Shown: in pieces, positions 45,088-54,669 of the stretch | Position numbering within the stretch: position 1 is the stretch's first letter | Layout of the letters: every line of letters starts with the position of its first letter | Assembly (NCBI GenBank): GCA_047528275.1 | Contig: CP180023.1 | Location: 186,001 to 250,000, forward strand | Source of the DNA: G039954875 sp047528275 | GTDB taxonomy: Bacteria; Bacteroidota; Bacteroidia; Flavobacteriales; Blattabacteriaceae | DNA length: 64,000 bases | Reading direction: 5' to 3' | Position numbers and translations under genes: made by a program | The notes under the pieces: model-generated | The model's database searches: none | What the model saw: only the letters and a program-made list of their open reading frames with translations | Told to the model about the DNA's origin: nothing

Positions 45088-45095
45088 TATCTTTG
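45065..45095 (+). promoter_or_regulatory. Promoter of tRNA-Arg
   Basis: TTTG at 45065-45068 (-33 box), a 19-base spacer, then TATCTTTG at 45088-45095 matching TAnnTTTG. This is the best match to the Bacteroidota consensus in the window. Transcription would start near 45102, about 8 bases before the tRNA. Confidence 0.75.
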
Positions 45096-45109
45096 TCGAT
45101 ATATAATCC

Positions 45110-45183
45110 GGCCTCGTAGCTTAAGTGGATAGAGCATCTGACTACGGATCAGAAGATTGGGGGTTCGAGTCCCTCCGAGGTCA
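45110..45183 (+). tRNA. tRNA-Arg (anticodon ACG)
   Basis: A full cloverleaf is present. The acceptor stem is GGCCTCG/CGAGGTC with one G-U pair; the D arm is AGC-loop-AGAGC-like; the anticodon stem TCTGA/TCAGA holds the loop CTACGGA with anticodon ACG; the T arm is GGGGG-TTCGAGT-CCCTC-like. The 3' CCA is not encoded. A34 is normally converted to inosine by TadA to read CGU, CGC and CGA. Confidence 0.95.
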
Positions 45184-45429
45184 CAAGGTTATTATATTTT
45201 TATTGACTATCAAATATTAACGAAATGAGTTTATAAAATTCGTATAATATTTGTGTAAAAATTTTACTTTACTCTTTTCCTTTCCCCACTTCATATGGAA
45301 GTGATAGGATTTTTTCGTTATAGAGGATTTTTCTTTTTCTCTATCCTAGGTCTCTAGCTCCCTTAACATCTTTCATTTTTTATAAAGCTCCATACCCATG
45401 TTAGGTCTTTTTTAGAAGCATCGCACTAG

Positions 45430-45722
45430 GGTTATTCTCGTTATCGTAAAGATACTTAAGGGGATATTCGTTGTCGACCTCCACTATTATTCCTATAGTC
45501 TGGGCAATATAGAGAGGCGGTATACGCTAATTAGATGGTGGGTCCTCGCAAAAGTCTAACAGGGATTTAATGTCAATCTTTTGGAAATATCCCTTTAAAA
45601 CGATAAAGTTAATTTCTAAAGTATTGAAAGTAGGATGGTTATAAATTTCATTCATACGGAGTCGCTTAGAAAGAAAGCTCGACCATTTAACAGCAGTGCG
45701 TCGATTGAAGCAGTTTAGTGAG
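45430..45722 (-). pseudogene. Unidentified protein remnant
   Basis: The minus strand between the tRNA and SRP RNA genes has about 95 codons with a single stop: NCFNRRTAVKWSSFLSKRLR, NEIYNHPTFNTLEINFIVLK, GYFQKIDIKSLLDFCEDPPS, stop, IPPLYIAQTIGIIVEVDNEY and PLKYLYDNENNPSAMLLKK. The amino acid composition is protein-like, unlike the rest of the gap, so it appears to be a decayed gene. I cannot match it to a family. Confidence 0.45.
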
Positions 45723-45753
45723 TAAAGCTAAGCAGATAGATAGGAAAAATTTT

Positions 45754-45761
45754 TATATTTG
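45754..45761 (+). promoter_or_regulatory. -7 promoter element of the SRP RNA gene
   Basis: TATATTTG fits TAnnTTTG and ends 4 bases before the RNA's closing helix, which is the expected distance to a transcription start. No clear TTTG at -33. Confidence 0.6.
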
Positions 45762-45765
45762 CTTT

Positions 45766-45862
45766 GGGCAAGTCCTGCATAACCAGCTCCCGCTGAACCC
45801 TCCAGGGCGGGAACGCAGCAAAGGTAAACGGTCGTAGCGGTGTAATACAGGTCGCTTGCCCC
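45766..45862 (+). ncRNA. ffs: Signal recognition particle 4.5S RNA
   Basis: The small bacterial SRP RNA targets membrane-protein-synthesising ribosomes together with Ffh. The 5' GGGCAAG pairs with CTTGCCC at the 3' end, and the conserved apical domain is visible: the asymmetric loops and helix 8 tetraloop region around GCTGAACCCTCCAGGGCGGG and AACGCAGCAAAGGTAA, the latter typical of all SRP RNAs. Length of about 97 nt is standard. The RNA ends in CCCC followed by a T run, which can act as terminator. It is convergent with guaA. Confidence 0.95.
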
Positions 45863-45897
45863 TTTTTCTTTCTGTTACAAAGATTTTAGTAAGAGTT

Positions 45898-47436
45898 TTA
45901 TTCCCATTCGATCGTGGCTGGTGGCTTCGAACTGATGTCGTAGGTCACACGATTGATGCCCTTGACTTCATTGATGATCCTGTTAGAGACTTTTCCAAGG
46001 AAGTCGTAAGGAAGATGAGACCAAGTGGCCGTCATAAAATCAGTGGTATTTACTGAACGCAGTACAGCTGTGTATTCATAGGTTCGTACGTCGCCCATCA
46101 CCCCAACGGAATTCACTGGGAGTAAAACCACAAAGGCTTGGCTCACCTGATCATACAACTGATGGGCTTGGAGCTCTTCGATAAAGATGGCATCAGCAGC
46201 TTGTAAAATAGCGACTTTTTTCTCAGTGATTTCCCCAAGGATGCGGATTCCTAAACCCGGACCAGGGAAAGGATGCCGGTAGACCATTTCTTTGGGGATG
46301 CCTAAATTGATGCCCACCTTTCGTGTTTCGTCCTTAAAAAGTTCTCTCAAAGGTTCCAAGAGTTTCAAATGCATTTGCTCAGGTAGGCCACCTACGTTGT
46401 GATGGGATTTGATCGTGGCCGATGGGCCTTTGACTGAAGTGGACTCAATCACGTCAGGATAGATGGTACCTTGAGCTAGGAAGGTAGTTTCTGGGATTTT
46501 GGAAGCCTCTTTTTGAAAGACAGCGATAAATTCTCGTCCAATGATCTTCCGTTTTTCCTCAGGATCGGAGACCCCTTTTAGCCGAGAGAGGAAGCGCTCT
46601 TTGGCTTTTACCAGACGGATGTCCATATGATAATGGGCCGCATAAGTATCCATCACTTTTTTAGCTTCATCTTTTCGGAGTAAACCCGTATCGACGAAGA
46701 TACACGTCAGTGCATTACCTATGGCTTTGTGGATCAGTACAGCAGCTACCGAAGAGTCTACACCACCTGAAAGACCTAGAATCACTTTTTTGTCTCCTAC
46801 GCTTCTCCGGATCTCTTGGGTAGTTTCTTTGATGAAATCTCCTAATTCCCAATTTTTTTCACAGCAGCAAATATCGAAAACGAAGTTGTGTAAGAGGGTT
46901 GTTCCGTAAGTCGTTTGGGATACTTCTGGATGAAATTGTACAGCGTAGATATTTCGGTCTTCGCAACTTAACGCAGCAGCGCAATGGATCGTATGACCGA
47001 CAATTTTGAATCCTTCTGGTTCTTTGTTTACTTCATCGAAATGGCTCATCCAGACGGTAGATTTTTCAGGAATCCCGCGCAATAGGCGATCATGTGGGTC
47101 ATCGACAATGAAATCAGTCTGGCCATATTCGCCGTGTTTTCCTTTGGTTACCAGGCCGCCGAAGATATGAGAGATCAGTTGCATGCCATAGCAAATGCCG
47201 AGTACTGGAATGTCGAGCTCAAAGAATTCTTTAGAGATTAAGTGGGCTCCATCTTCATGTACTGAGGAGGGGCCACCGGAGAGTAAGATCCCCTTGGGTC
47301 GACGTGAGAGGATCTCGTCTAGTGAATTGTGATAGGGGATCACTTCGGCATAAAATCCCATCTCCCGTATGCGTCGTGCGATGAGCTGGTTGTATTGCGA
47401 TCCGAAATCCAATATGAGGATGGCCTGTTGTTTCAT
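45898..47436 (-). CDS. guaA: GMP synthase (glutamine-hydrolysing)
   Basis: GuaA aminates XMP to GMP with ATP and glutamine. The 512-residue protein has the class I amidotransferase domain (LDFGSQYNQLIARRIREMGF, nucleophile Cys in VLGICYGMQLI, FHPEVSQT), the PP-loop ATPase motif ILGLSGGVDSSVAAVLI and the C-terminal dimerisation domain (HPFPGPGLGIRILGEI, ending SKPPATIEWE). All active-site residues are present and the length is normal. It starts 4 bases inside the shifted purD frame, but 22 bases after purD's ancestral stop. With punA and other salvage genes it supplies guanine nucleotides. Confidence 0.97.
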   Translation of the reverse strand: MKQQAILILDFGSQYNQLIARRIREMGFYAEVIPYHNSLDEILSRRPKGILLSGGPSSVHEDGAHLISKEFFELDIPVLGICYGMQLISHIFGGLVTKGKHGEYGQTDFIVDDPHDRLLRGIPEKSTVWMSHFDEVNKEPEGFKIVGHTIHCAAALSCEDRNIYAVQFHPEVSQTTYGTTLLHNFVFDICCCEKNWELGDFIKETTQEIRRSVGDKKVILGLSGGVDSSVAAVLIHKAIGNALTCIFVDTGLLRKDEAKKVMDTYAAHYHMDIRLVKAKERFLSRLKGVSDPEEKRKIIGREFIAVFQKEASKIPETTFLAQGTIYPDVIESTSVKGPSATIKSHHNVGGLPEQMHLKLLEPLRELFKDETRKVGINLGIPKEMVYRHPFPGPGLGIRILGEITEKKVAILQAADAIFIEELQAHQLYDQVSQAFVVLLPVNSVGVMGDVRTYEYTAVLRSVNTTDFMTATWSHLPYDFLGKVSNRIINEVKGINRVTYDISSKPPATIEWE

Positions 47437-48710
47437 AGTAGAAGTAGGGTTGGTAGGTTCATAGAGTAGTAGAGGGGGAAAGCCCGATATCTCGTCGGAA
47501 ATAGGCTCGATTGAAGGAGATTTTTTCTACTTCTCGATAGGCCGACTGCTGGGCTTCTTGCGCAGAGGGACCTATTACTTATGAGGTTTAATGCGCGTCC
47601 GCCTGAAGTAATCCATTGGTTGTCTTTCTTCTCTGCTTCGGAGATGTAATAAGGGCATGTCAATAGGTCTAGACCGGATAGGGTCTTTCCTTTTTTATAC
47701 TTTTCATGATAACCCCCTGAAGCCATGACCACACAACAGGCATAGGCCTGCCGCCACGATATGGATAAATCTTCTCCACGTAAGGCTTTTTGGATGAGTT
47801 CCAAAAAATCACTTTCCATTAGTAGTAAAATGGCTTGGCTCTGCGGATCGACCATCCGGAGGTTGTATTCCAAGAAATAGACACCCTTTTTGGTAAGCAT
47901 CAGTCCGAAGAAAATCATTCCGGAAAAATTCCATTTCTCGGCCAAGAGACCTTGTAAGGTCAATTGGAGGATATTTTTTTGAAAGTCTTCCCATGGTTCC
48001 TTATTCATATAAGGGATGGGTGTGATCACACCCATCCCACCGATATTGAGGCCCGTCTCGCCCCCGCCAATTTTTTTATGATCTTTTGCCGAGAGGAAGG
48101 GTATGATCTGTTTCCCATTGAATATTGACAAGACCGAGGGTTCATAACCTTGTAAAAATGTTTTGATCACTACTTCATAGCCTGCTGTACCGAAGATATT
48201 TTTTTCCATCATGGCCTCTAAAGTGGTTTGAGCTTCAGTATGATCCGAGGCGATGATCACCCTTTTTCCAGCAGCTAATCCGCTGGTTTTGATTATTACT
48301 GGATAATCAACTTGTTTGAGATGGTTCAGTTTTTGTGTATGGTCTGAGAAGCTTTCGTAGGTGGCTCTGCGTACACCGTACTTTTTCATGAAAGCTTTGG
48401 CTAAGACTTTAGTGCTCTCGAGCTGGGCCACCTGATGCTGTGGGCTGAATATTTTCAATCTAGCTACCTGAAAGGTGTCGATGATACCCTCGGCTAAAAG
48501 TGTTTCTGAGCCTAAGATGGTCAGCTCTGTCGCTTGTGTCTTGGTAAATGTGCATAAGGACTTGGGATGACCCAAAGGGATATTTGTTCCGATTTGAGCT
48601 GTACCACCTTTGTCGGGTGCAAAATAGAGCTGACTGATTGTAGCGTTTTCCAACAATTTTCGACTAATAGGGTGCTCGAACCTACCACCGCCTATAATGA
48701 GAACCTTCAT
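47433..48710 (-). pseudogene. purD: Phosphoribosylamine-glycine ligase, decaying (C-terminal frameshift)
   Basis: PurD joins phosphoribosylamine and glycine in purine synthesis. The 425-codon frame follows the ATP-grasp family from residue 1 to about 377 (TAQIGTNIPLG, VIIKTSGLAAGKRVIIASDH, GETGLNIGGMGVITPIPY, SGGRALNLI) and then leaves it. The true C-terminus (VIGPSAQEAQQSAYREVEKI, SFNRAYFRRDIGLSPS) lies in another frame, ending at 47459, so a frameshift occurred near 47575. Key motifs are also worn: 'NVRFGDPE-Q' is NLRMVDPQSQ and the N-terminal 'GGREHA' is GGRFEHP. No other de novo purine gene besides guaA is near. I infer a gene that is losing or has lost function. Confidence 0.8.
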
Positions 48711-48763
48711 TTCCTACAGGATAAAACTGGTTTCAAATTTTGTGTTGCCCTAAAGGTAAAGAT

Positions 48764-50779
48764 TTATCCGAGGGATGGTGGTGACCCGATTCGTTCTTTG
48801 AGTGCCTTGAGTGCATCGCGGTAACGTGCTGCTTGCATAAAGTCTTGATTGTTTGCAGCTTTTTCCATAGCCTTTTGTAAACCGTCGATCTGTTTTTGAA
48901 TAGCTTTAGGTGTTTGGTAACTGGTGGATGCTTCGGAAGCTTTCAATGTGCGTTTAGAAGTCATTCGATAAGGTTTAGGTAGGCTGGTAGGTCGTAGGTT
49001 CTCCCTCAATTTTTTGTTAAGCGCCTTGGGTGTAATGCCGTTTTGGGTGTTGTAGTGGAGTTGTTTTTCTCGTCGTCTATGAGTCTCGTCAATGGTCTTT
49101 TTCATACTCTCAGTGGTCTTATCGGCATACATGATGGCCATTCCGTGAAGGTTCCGTGCAGCACGCCCTACGGTTTGTGTCAGCGAGCGGTAGGAGCGTA
49201 AAAATCCTTCCTTGTCCGCATTTAGGATGGCGACGAGCGAAACCTCAGGTAAGTCGAGGCCTTCCCGGAGCAAATTCACGCCGATGAGTACATCACAACG
49301 GCCGACACGTAAGTCTTGCATGATGTCGACGCGTTCGAGGGTATCGATATCCGAATGAATATAGCGGGTGCGTACGCCCATCTTGGTAAAAAACTTATTG
49401 AGTTCCTCGGCCATACGTTTTGTCAGTGTAGTGACTAGGATGCGTTCATCTTTCTCAGCACGTTGTCGAATTTCTTCCATAAGATCATCGACTTGATTGA
49501 GACTCGGACGTAATTCGATGATTGGGTCCAGTAGGCCAGTGGGGCGTACCACTTGCTCAACGTATGCACCGTCACTTTTTCCCAGTTCGTAGTCTGCTGG
49601 TGTAGCGCTAACGTAGATCACTTGGTTTTGTAGTGCCTCAAACTCTTCGAATTTCAGTGGACGGTTGTCCAGAGCAGCTGGTAGACGGAAACCGTATTCG
49701 ACGAGATTTTGCTTGCGAGATCGATCACCACCATACATGCTGCGTACCTGAGGGATGGTCACGTGACTCTCATCGATGACCATGAGATAATCCTCTGTAA
49801 AATAATCCAATAGGCAGAATGGTCGTATACCGGGCTCCCTTCCGTCTAGGTAGCGGGAATAATTTTCTATCCCAGCGCAGTAGCCGAGTTCTTTCATCAT
49901 TTCGATATCGAATTCTATACGTTCTTTGAGTCGTTTGGCTTCCAAGAGTTTATCAAGGCTATGGAGATGCTCAAGCTGTGTGGCCAGATTGTCTTGGATC
50001 TGTGTGATGGCCTTCTGCAGACGATCGGGGGAGGTGACAAAGAGATTGACTGGGTAAATCTGTGTTTGGTCGAGTTGGCTGAGCCTATTCCCTGTAGATG
50101 GGGTAAAGGTCTCGATGTCCTCGACTTCATCACCCCAAAAGTGAATCTTCACTGCATGGTCTGCATAGACTGGATAGATATCTACCGTATCGCCTCTGAC
50201 TCTAAAGTGGCCGCGTCTGAAATCTCCTTCAGTACGGGTGTACAGGGCTGCTACCAATTGATGGAGTATACGTGTACGGCTGAGCTTGGATCCCTTTTTT
50301 ATCGTGATGATACTCTTGTGAAATTCGTTGGGATTACCCATACCATAGATGCAAGATACTGAGGCTACTACTAGGACGTCTCGCCGACCCGAGAGCAGAG
50401 CGGAGATTGTAGCAAAGCCAAGCTTTTCTAAGTTGTCATTGATCGCTACATCTTTTTCGATGTAAGTATTCGAGACTGGCATATAGGCCTCGGGTTGATA
50501 GTAATCGTAATAAGACACGTAGTAAGCTATTGCACTCTCAGGGAAAAATTCTTTGAACTCAGCGTAGAGTTGTGCTGCTAGGGTCTTGTTGTGTACTAAA
50601 ACCAGTGTAGGGCGTTGTATATTTTGGATCACATTGGCTATGGTGAAGGTTTTTCCTGATCCGGTTACGCCCAGTAATGTCTGGTATTTTTTACCTTCTA
50701 ATACACCCTTTGAAAGGGCTTCGATAGCCTGAGGTTGATCCCCTGTAGGGCAATAATCGGATTCTAATTGAAATTTCAT
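48764..50779 (-). CDS. uvrB: UvrABC excision nuclease subunit B
   Basis: UvrB is the damage-verifying helicase of nucleotide excision repair. The 671-residue protein has Walker A LLGVTGSGKTFTIANVI near residue 40, the beta-hairpin region around YYVSYYDYYQPEAY, the DEXD-like VIDESHVT, the RSMYGGDRSRKQNLVEYGFR segment, helicase motif VGRAARN and a C-terminal UVR motif (IDGLQKAMEKAANNQDFMQA) for UvrC binding. It is full length and clean. Confidence 0.97.
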   Translation of the reverse strand: MKFQLESDYCPTGDQPQAIEALSKGVLEGKKYQTLLGVTGSGKTFTIANVIQNIQRPTLVLVHNKTLAAQLYAEFKEFFPESAIAYYVSYYDYYQPEAYMPVSNTYIEKDVAINDNLEKLGFATISALLSGRRDVLVVASVSCIYGMGNPNEFHKSIITIKKGSKLSRTRILHQLVAALYTRTEGDFRRGHFRVRGDTVDIYPVYADHAVKIHFWGDEVEDIETFTPSTGNRLSQLDQTQIYPVNLFVTSPDRLQKAITQIQDNLATQLEHLHSLDKLLEAKRLKERIEFDIEMMKELGYCAGIENYSRYLDGREPGIRPFCLLDYFTEDYLMVIDESHVTIPQVRSMYGGDRSRKQNLVEYGFRLPAALDNRPLKFEEFEALQNQVIYVSATPADYELGKSDGAYVEQVVRPTGLLDPIIELRPSLNQVDDLMEEIRQRAEKDERILVTTLTKRMAEELNKFFTKMGVRTRYIHSDIDTLERVDIMQDLRVGRCDVLIGVNLLREGLDLPEVSLVAILNADKEGFLRSYRSLTQTVGRAARNLHGMAIMYADKTTESMKKTIDETHRRREKQLHYNTQNGITPKALNKKLRENLRPTSLPKPYRMTSKRTLKASEASTSYQTPKAIQKQIDGLQKAMEKAANNQDFMQAARYRDALKALKERIGSPPSLG

Positions 50780-50800
50780 ATTGTAAAATTCGTTTTTTTA

Positions 50801-50808
50801 TATCTTTG
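50801..50808 (+). promoter_or_regulatory. -7 element upstream of the dead dacB gene
   Basis: TATCTTTG fits TAnnTTTG and ends 31 bases before the dacB ATG at 50840. The promoter may still be active although the gene is broken. No perfect -33 TTTG. Confidence 0.4.
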
Positions 50809-50839
50809 ATGATAAGGTTGTTTAAATGAAATCATTATT

Positions 50840-52187
50840 ATGAAAAATTTTAGGATTTGGATGATATGGGGTGCAGTGGTTATCCTTTCCTTGAGTAGCT
50901 GTTCAGTTTTTCGTTCGCAAATATCCATTGTTGATCGGTTTCATGGGGAGTGCGATAAGAAAATTGTGACAATTTTTAAGAATTCTCCTACCCTAAAGGG
51001 GCATGCTGTAGGTTTTGCTTTGTATGATGTTGATCAGAAGCGAAATCTTTGTGAATACAATGCAGACAAGTATTTCACAGCAGCTTCTAATATGAATCTT
51101 TTTAATTTTTATACCGGTTTGAAAATGTTGAGGGACTCTCTCCCAGTGCTTCGTTATATAAGCGTGAGGACTCTCTGGTTTTTTGGGGAACAGGTGATCC
51201 CTCTCTGTTGCATCCTGTACTCGAGGGGAGCAATGTTTTAAACTTATTGCACGACAAAAGCTTTATTATGCTGCGGGCAACTATACCGGAAAATTCTATA
51301 GTAGTGGATGGATGTATTAGGATTACAATACTAGTTTTCAGACCGAAAAATCAGATTCACCTCTTTTTGGAAATGTAGTCAACATCTTTTCTGATAGTGC
51401 TGGAGAGCTCCAAACTACTCCAGTTGATTTCAAAAAAAATCTTCAAAAAGATGAAACTTATACCCCTTCGAGGTTTAGGGTCGACCGTAAGATCATTACC
51501 AATGAGTTTACCTATCCATGTACTTTGCCCCCACCTGATTTTAAACAACAGATCCCTTGGTGTATAGGTTCTGAGTTGACGGCTGCTTGTTAGGGGAACA
51601 ATTAGGTAAAACGCTCTCTGTAACCTTCATATCATTGTCCTCAGATGCGAATACCATTTACAGTGTTAAGGCTCATTCTCTTTATAAAGAGATACTTCAA
51701 GAGAGTAACAATTTCTTGGTTGAGCAATTGCTTCTCATCTGTGCTTCGATTCGTTTTGATACTTTAAGTACTGAAGACATCATATTATACGCAAAGTAGG
51801 AGTTTTTGTAAGACTTACCTGATCCAGCGTTGTGGTTTGACGATTCTGGCATCTTGCGCTACAATCTTTTTACGTCTAGGACGTTTGGTGGCTCTAATTG
51901 GTCGGATCAAAGAAGAGGTAAAAGATCAGGAACGTTTATATGGTCTCTTTCCGATTGGTGGTATTTGTGGCACGATCAAAAAACTTTATTCTACCGATGA
52001 GGGTAAGAATTTTGTTTGGGTAAAAACTGGTATGGTTAGAAATAATTACAATCAGAGTGACTATTTGTCGACGAAAAAGGGGAAGAACTTGATCTTCTTC
52101 TTCATGAACAATAATTACGCTACTCCTTTTTCTGATGTTCGTAAAGAAGTTGATCGGATCTTCATTTATATCCGTGAGAATTTTTGA
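50840..52187 (+). pseudogene. dacB: D-alanyl-D-alanine carboxypeptidase PBP4 (peptidase S13) pseudogene
   Basis: PBP4-type enzymes trim or cross-cut peptidoglycan peptides. A lipoprotein signal (WMIWGAVVILSLSSCS) starts the frame, followed by LKGHAVGFALYDVDQKRNLC and EYNADKYFTAASNMNLFNFY. The catalytic S-x-x-K should be SNTK but is SNMN, so the general-base Lys is gone. A stop follows near 51241. Later pieces in other frames include DDSGISRYNLFTSRTF (the SxN motif region), LIGRIKEEVKDQERLYGLFP, IGGICGTIKKLYSTDEGKNF, VWVKTGMVRNNYNQSDYLST (KTG motif retained) and LIFFFMNNNYATPFSDVRKE. Length suits a full gene. Clearly non-functional. Confidence 0.9.
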
Positions 52188-52355
52188 ACCATGAATCAAC
52201 CTTATTTTAAACAGCTTTCTATTGTAAAGTAATAAATCATCTTATTATGCTATAGGTCCTCTTTTTTATTGGCAGTTTTTTGTATTTTTTTTTTCTGTAA
52301 CGTATTGTGGATATCATTTATCATCTTTACCATTTTTAATCAAAAGAAAATTCAT

Positions 52356-52600
52356 ATGTCCGACATCGCATCAAGATTGAAAGAAATCCCCGAGAGAGAC
52401 CTTGATAAGTATAATAAATGAACTGTCCAATGTGATACAAGATATACTCTTTTATCTGATGGCTCTTATCAAATAAGATATGGAGGATCTTATAAAAGCT
52501 ATAGAGAAAGAGTTTGGTATCCAAGTTGAGGTTTTAGAAATAAATCTTGATCGGAGTTTTAATGATGTGTTTAGATTATATAGAAACACCTTGCAGAGGA
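52356..52600 (+). pseudogene. Possible acyl-carrier-protein remnant
   Basis: The ATG at 52356 gives MSDIASRLKEI, like the start of bacteroidal ACP, but the frame ends after 20 codons. At 52480, 41 codons downstream, another frame reads DMEDLIKAIEKEFGIQV and then RSFNDVFRLYRNTLQRI, which resembles ACP helix 2 and helix 4 at the correct distance. The serine of the DSL motif cannot be located convincingly. The assignment is tentative; it may be a different small protein. Confidence 0.3.
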
Positions 52601-52743
52601 TAAAAAATAGAGAGATGAAGATTTTTTTTTGCTGAAAAAATACGATCGAAAACTTAACGATCACTATACGGGCTGTGATAAATGTCAGCAAGCTCACATG
52701 TTTTTTTTATAATTTCCTTGCTTTATGAGTGGGTTTTATCGGA

Positions 52744-54660
52744 TTATACTATCTCGATGATCTGCTCGACAGCATCTGGATTGAGCAAGGTGTTGGTATT
52801 TCTAAAATTGGCATAATCCCATTGATTGATCTCCCTGAGAATGCGCCGCATGATCTTACTTGAGTGTGTCTTGGGCAGGTCGTTGACGATGATTATCTGT
52901 GATCGAGGTCGGGCGATCAAGCCAATGATGTGTAATATCCTTTCTGATACATTTCGTTTGATTTCTTCTCGGCCCAAAGTCTTTTCCATGGCCAATCACA
53001 TAGGCAAAAATACCTTAACTTTTGATATCGTGTGGGAAGCTACCACTTCTGACTCACTTCATGTGAGGATACTGTTTGATTGCATTCTCGATCTTGTCTG
53101 TGCTCAAGCGGTGTCCAGAGATGTTGATCACATCGTCTACACGGTCGAGGATGCGGTAGTAGCCTTCTTGGTCTCGTTTGACGTTGTTTCCTGAAAAATA
53201 ATAGCCTTTTAAATGGGTGAAGTATGTCTTTTTGAATCGTTGGTGATTTTCCTAAATAGTCCGAGTCATACTCGGTCAGGAGAAACGTATACAAAGATTT
53301 CCTTTTACTCACTTGCACTTTCCTTGGAATTCTTTACCTTTAATGTTTACTATTATAGATTGTATGTCTGGTATGGCGTAGGGTGGCATAACTCGGATTA
53401 ATTGGGGTGATGCGTATCAAAGAGTTTAACATGAATCCACCAGTCTCGCTCTTCCACCAGGTATCGAAGATGGGAAAACGTACTCCTCCGATGTGGAGGA
53501 GATACTAATATCAGGCTTGGCTGTTGATCGGATCTCCTACAGTACCCAATACTTTGAGTGAAGAGTGGTCTTTCCCTGCCAAGGGTTTTATTCCGAAGGT
53601 CATCAATGCGCGAATGGTTCTCAGAACGGCTAAAACTGGTTGATTCGGTATTTTTGGACGATGTGCCAAAATTGACCTGCATCTGGATAGGTAAGGATTC
53701 CTTCGAACATAACAAAAGTAGCACTGTTAAGTAACGCTCCGTATACTAGGAAGGAATGCCCAGTGATCTAGCCGATATCGGTGGTGCAGAAGTAGATATT
53801 TCTCTTCTGATATTGGAAAGTATTTTTCAATACAAGTTGAGTGTAAATCATATAGCCGGATGTGATATATACAGTTCATTAGGTTTACCTGTAGAGTGTG
53901 ATTTATAGAGTATAAAGATTGACTCTTTGGTATCTATCTCTTCAACTGGACAGATGTCAGAGACATCTTTGAGTTGTTCATGCAACGAATAGTCACACTT
54001 GGATTTCATCTCGACGGGTTTCTCCATACGTTGTAATATGATGACCTTTTTTTATGCTGAACATTCAGCCAAGGCTTAGTCAGTAATTTGTTTTAGTGGA
54101 ACGGTTTTCGATCAGCGGAATACTCTATCGGCCGTTAATAAGATCTTGGATTCAGCATCTTGTACTCTACCTACTAAAGCTGCTGCAGAAAATTCTCCAA
54201 AGACTACTGAATGGATCGACTCAATGTGTGTGTAGGTCAAGATGAAAATGGTTAGTTTGGGTATCATTGGCATGTAAGTGGCTACCCGGTCGTTTTTACT
54301 GAGGCTGCTTTGCTTGAGTATTTTGGTAAATTGGAAGAATCTTTGAGAAGAGTTTAGTATAGGTGTATTTAATCTCCGTTCTTTCAAATCATTTATTTCC
54401 AAGATGATAGACGTTTTGTTTTTGTATTTGTCTCATTGCTTCTCGAAGATGTTTTCGGTGATGTTGAGTTTAGTTTATTTGAACCAAGTGATAATGGTCT
54501 TTTTAAAATCTCATTCGACCACTTTACTCCAGAGTTTTCTTCAGAAGAAATTTTGAGCAATCTGATCCAAGAATCCTTCGGTATTGCTTCTAGAGATGCG
54601 ATAGATGTTGATGTATTTGAAGAGTGAATTGATGTGATAATAGTTTTTGACTAGTAGTAT
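52744..54660 (-). pseudogene. acs: Acetyl-CoA synthetase pseudogene
   Basis: Acs makes acetyl-CoA from acetate, ATP and CoA. On the minus strand, in order and in changing frames: YINIYRISRSNTEGFLDQIA, QNFFWRKLWSKVVE, ITWFK-stop-TKLNITEN, FGIKPLAGKDHSSLKVLGTV (with GDPIN, usually GEPIN), FDTWWKSETGGFM (the W-Q-TE-G motif), YRILDRVDDVINISGHRLST, DKIENAIKQYPHMK and the C-terminus ARPRSQIIIVNDLPKTHSSK, IMRRILREINQWDYANF with the natural stop at 52744. The usual PKTRSGK motif is altered to PKTHSSK. About 639 codons, the full length of Acs, with a dozen disruptions. Confidence 0.88.
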
Positions 54661-54669
54661 ATTGATCGA

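Noticed and set aside
49961..50362. 133-codon plus-strand frame
   Set aside because: Antisense of intact uvrB.
54436..54627. 63-codon plus-strand frame with acidic composition
   Set aside because: Antisense of the acs N-terminal remnant (QNFFWRKLWSKVVE), which is the better explanation.
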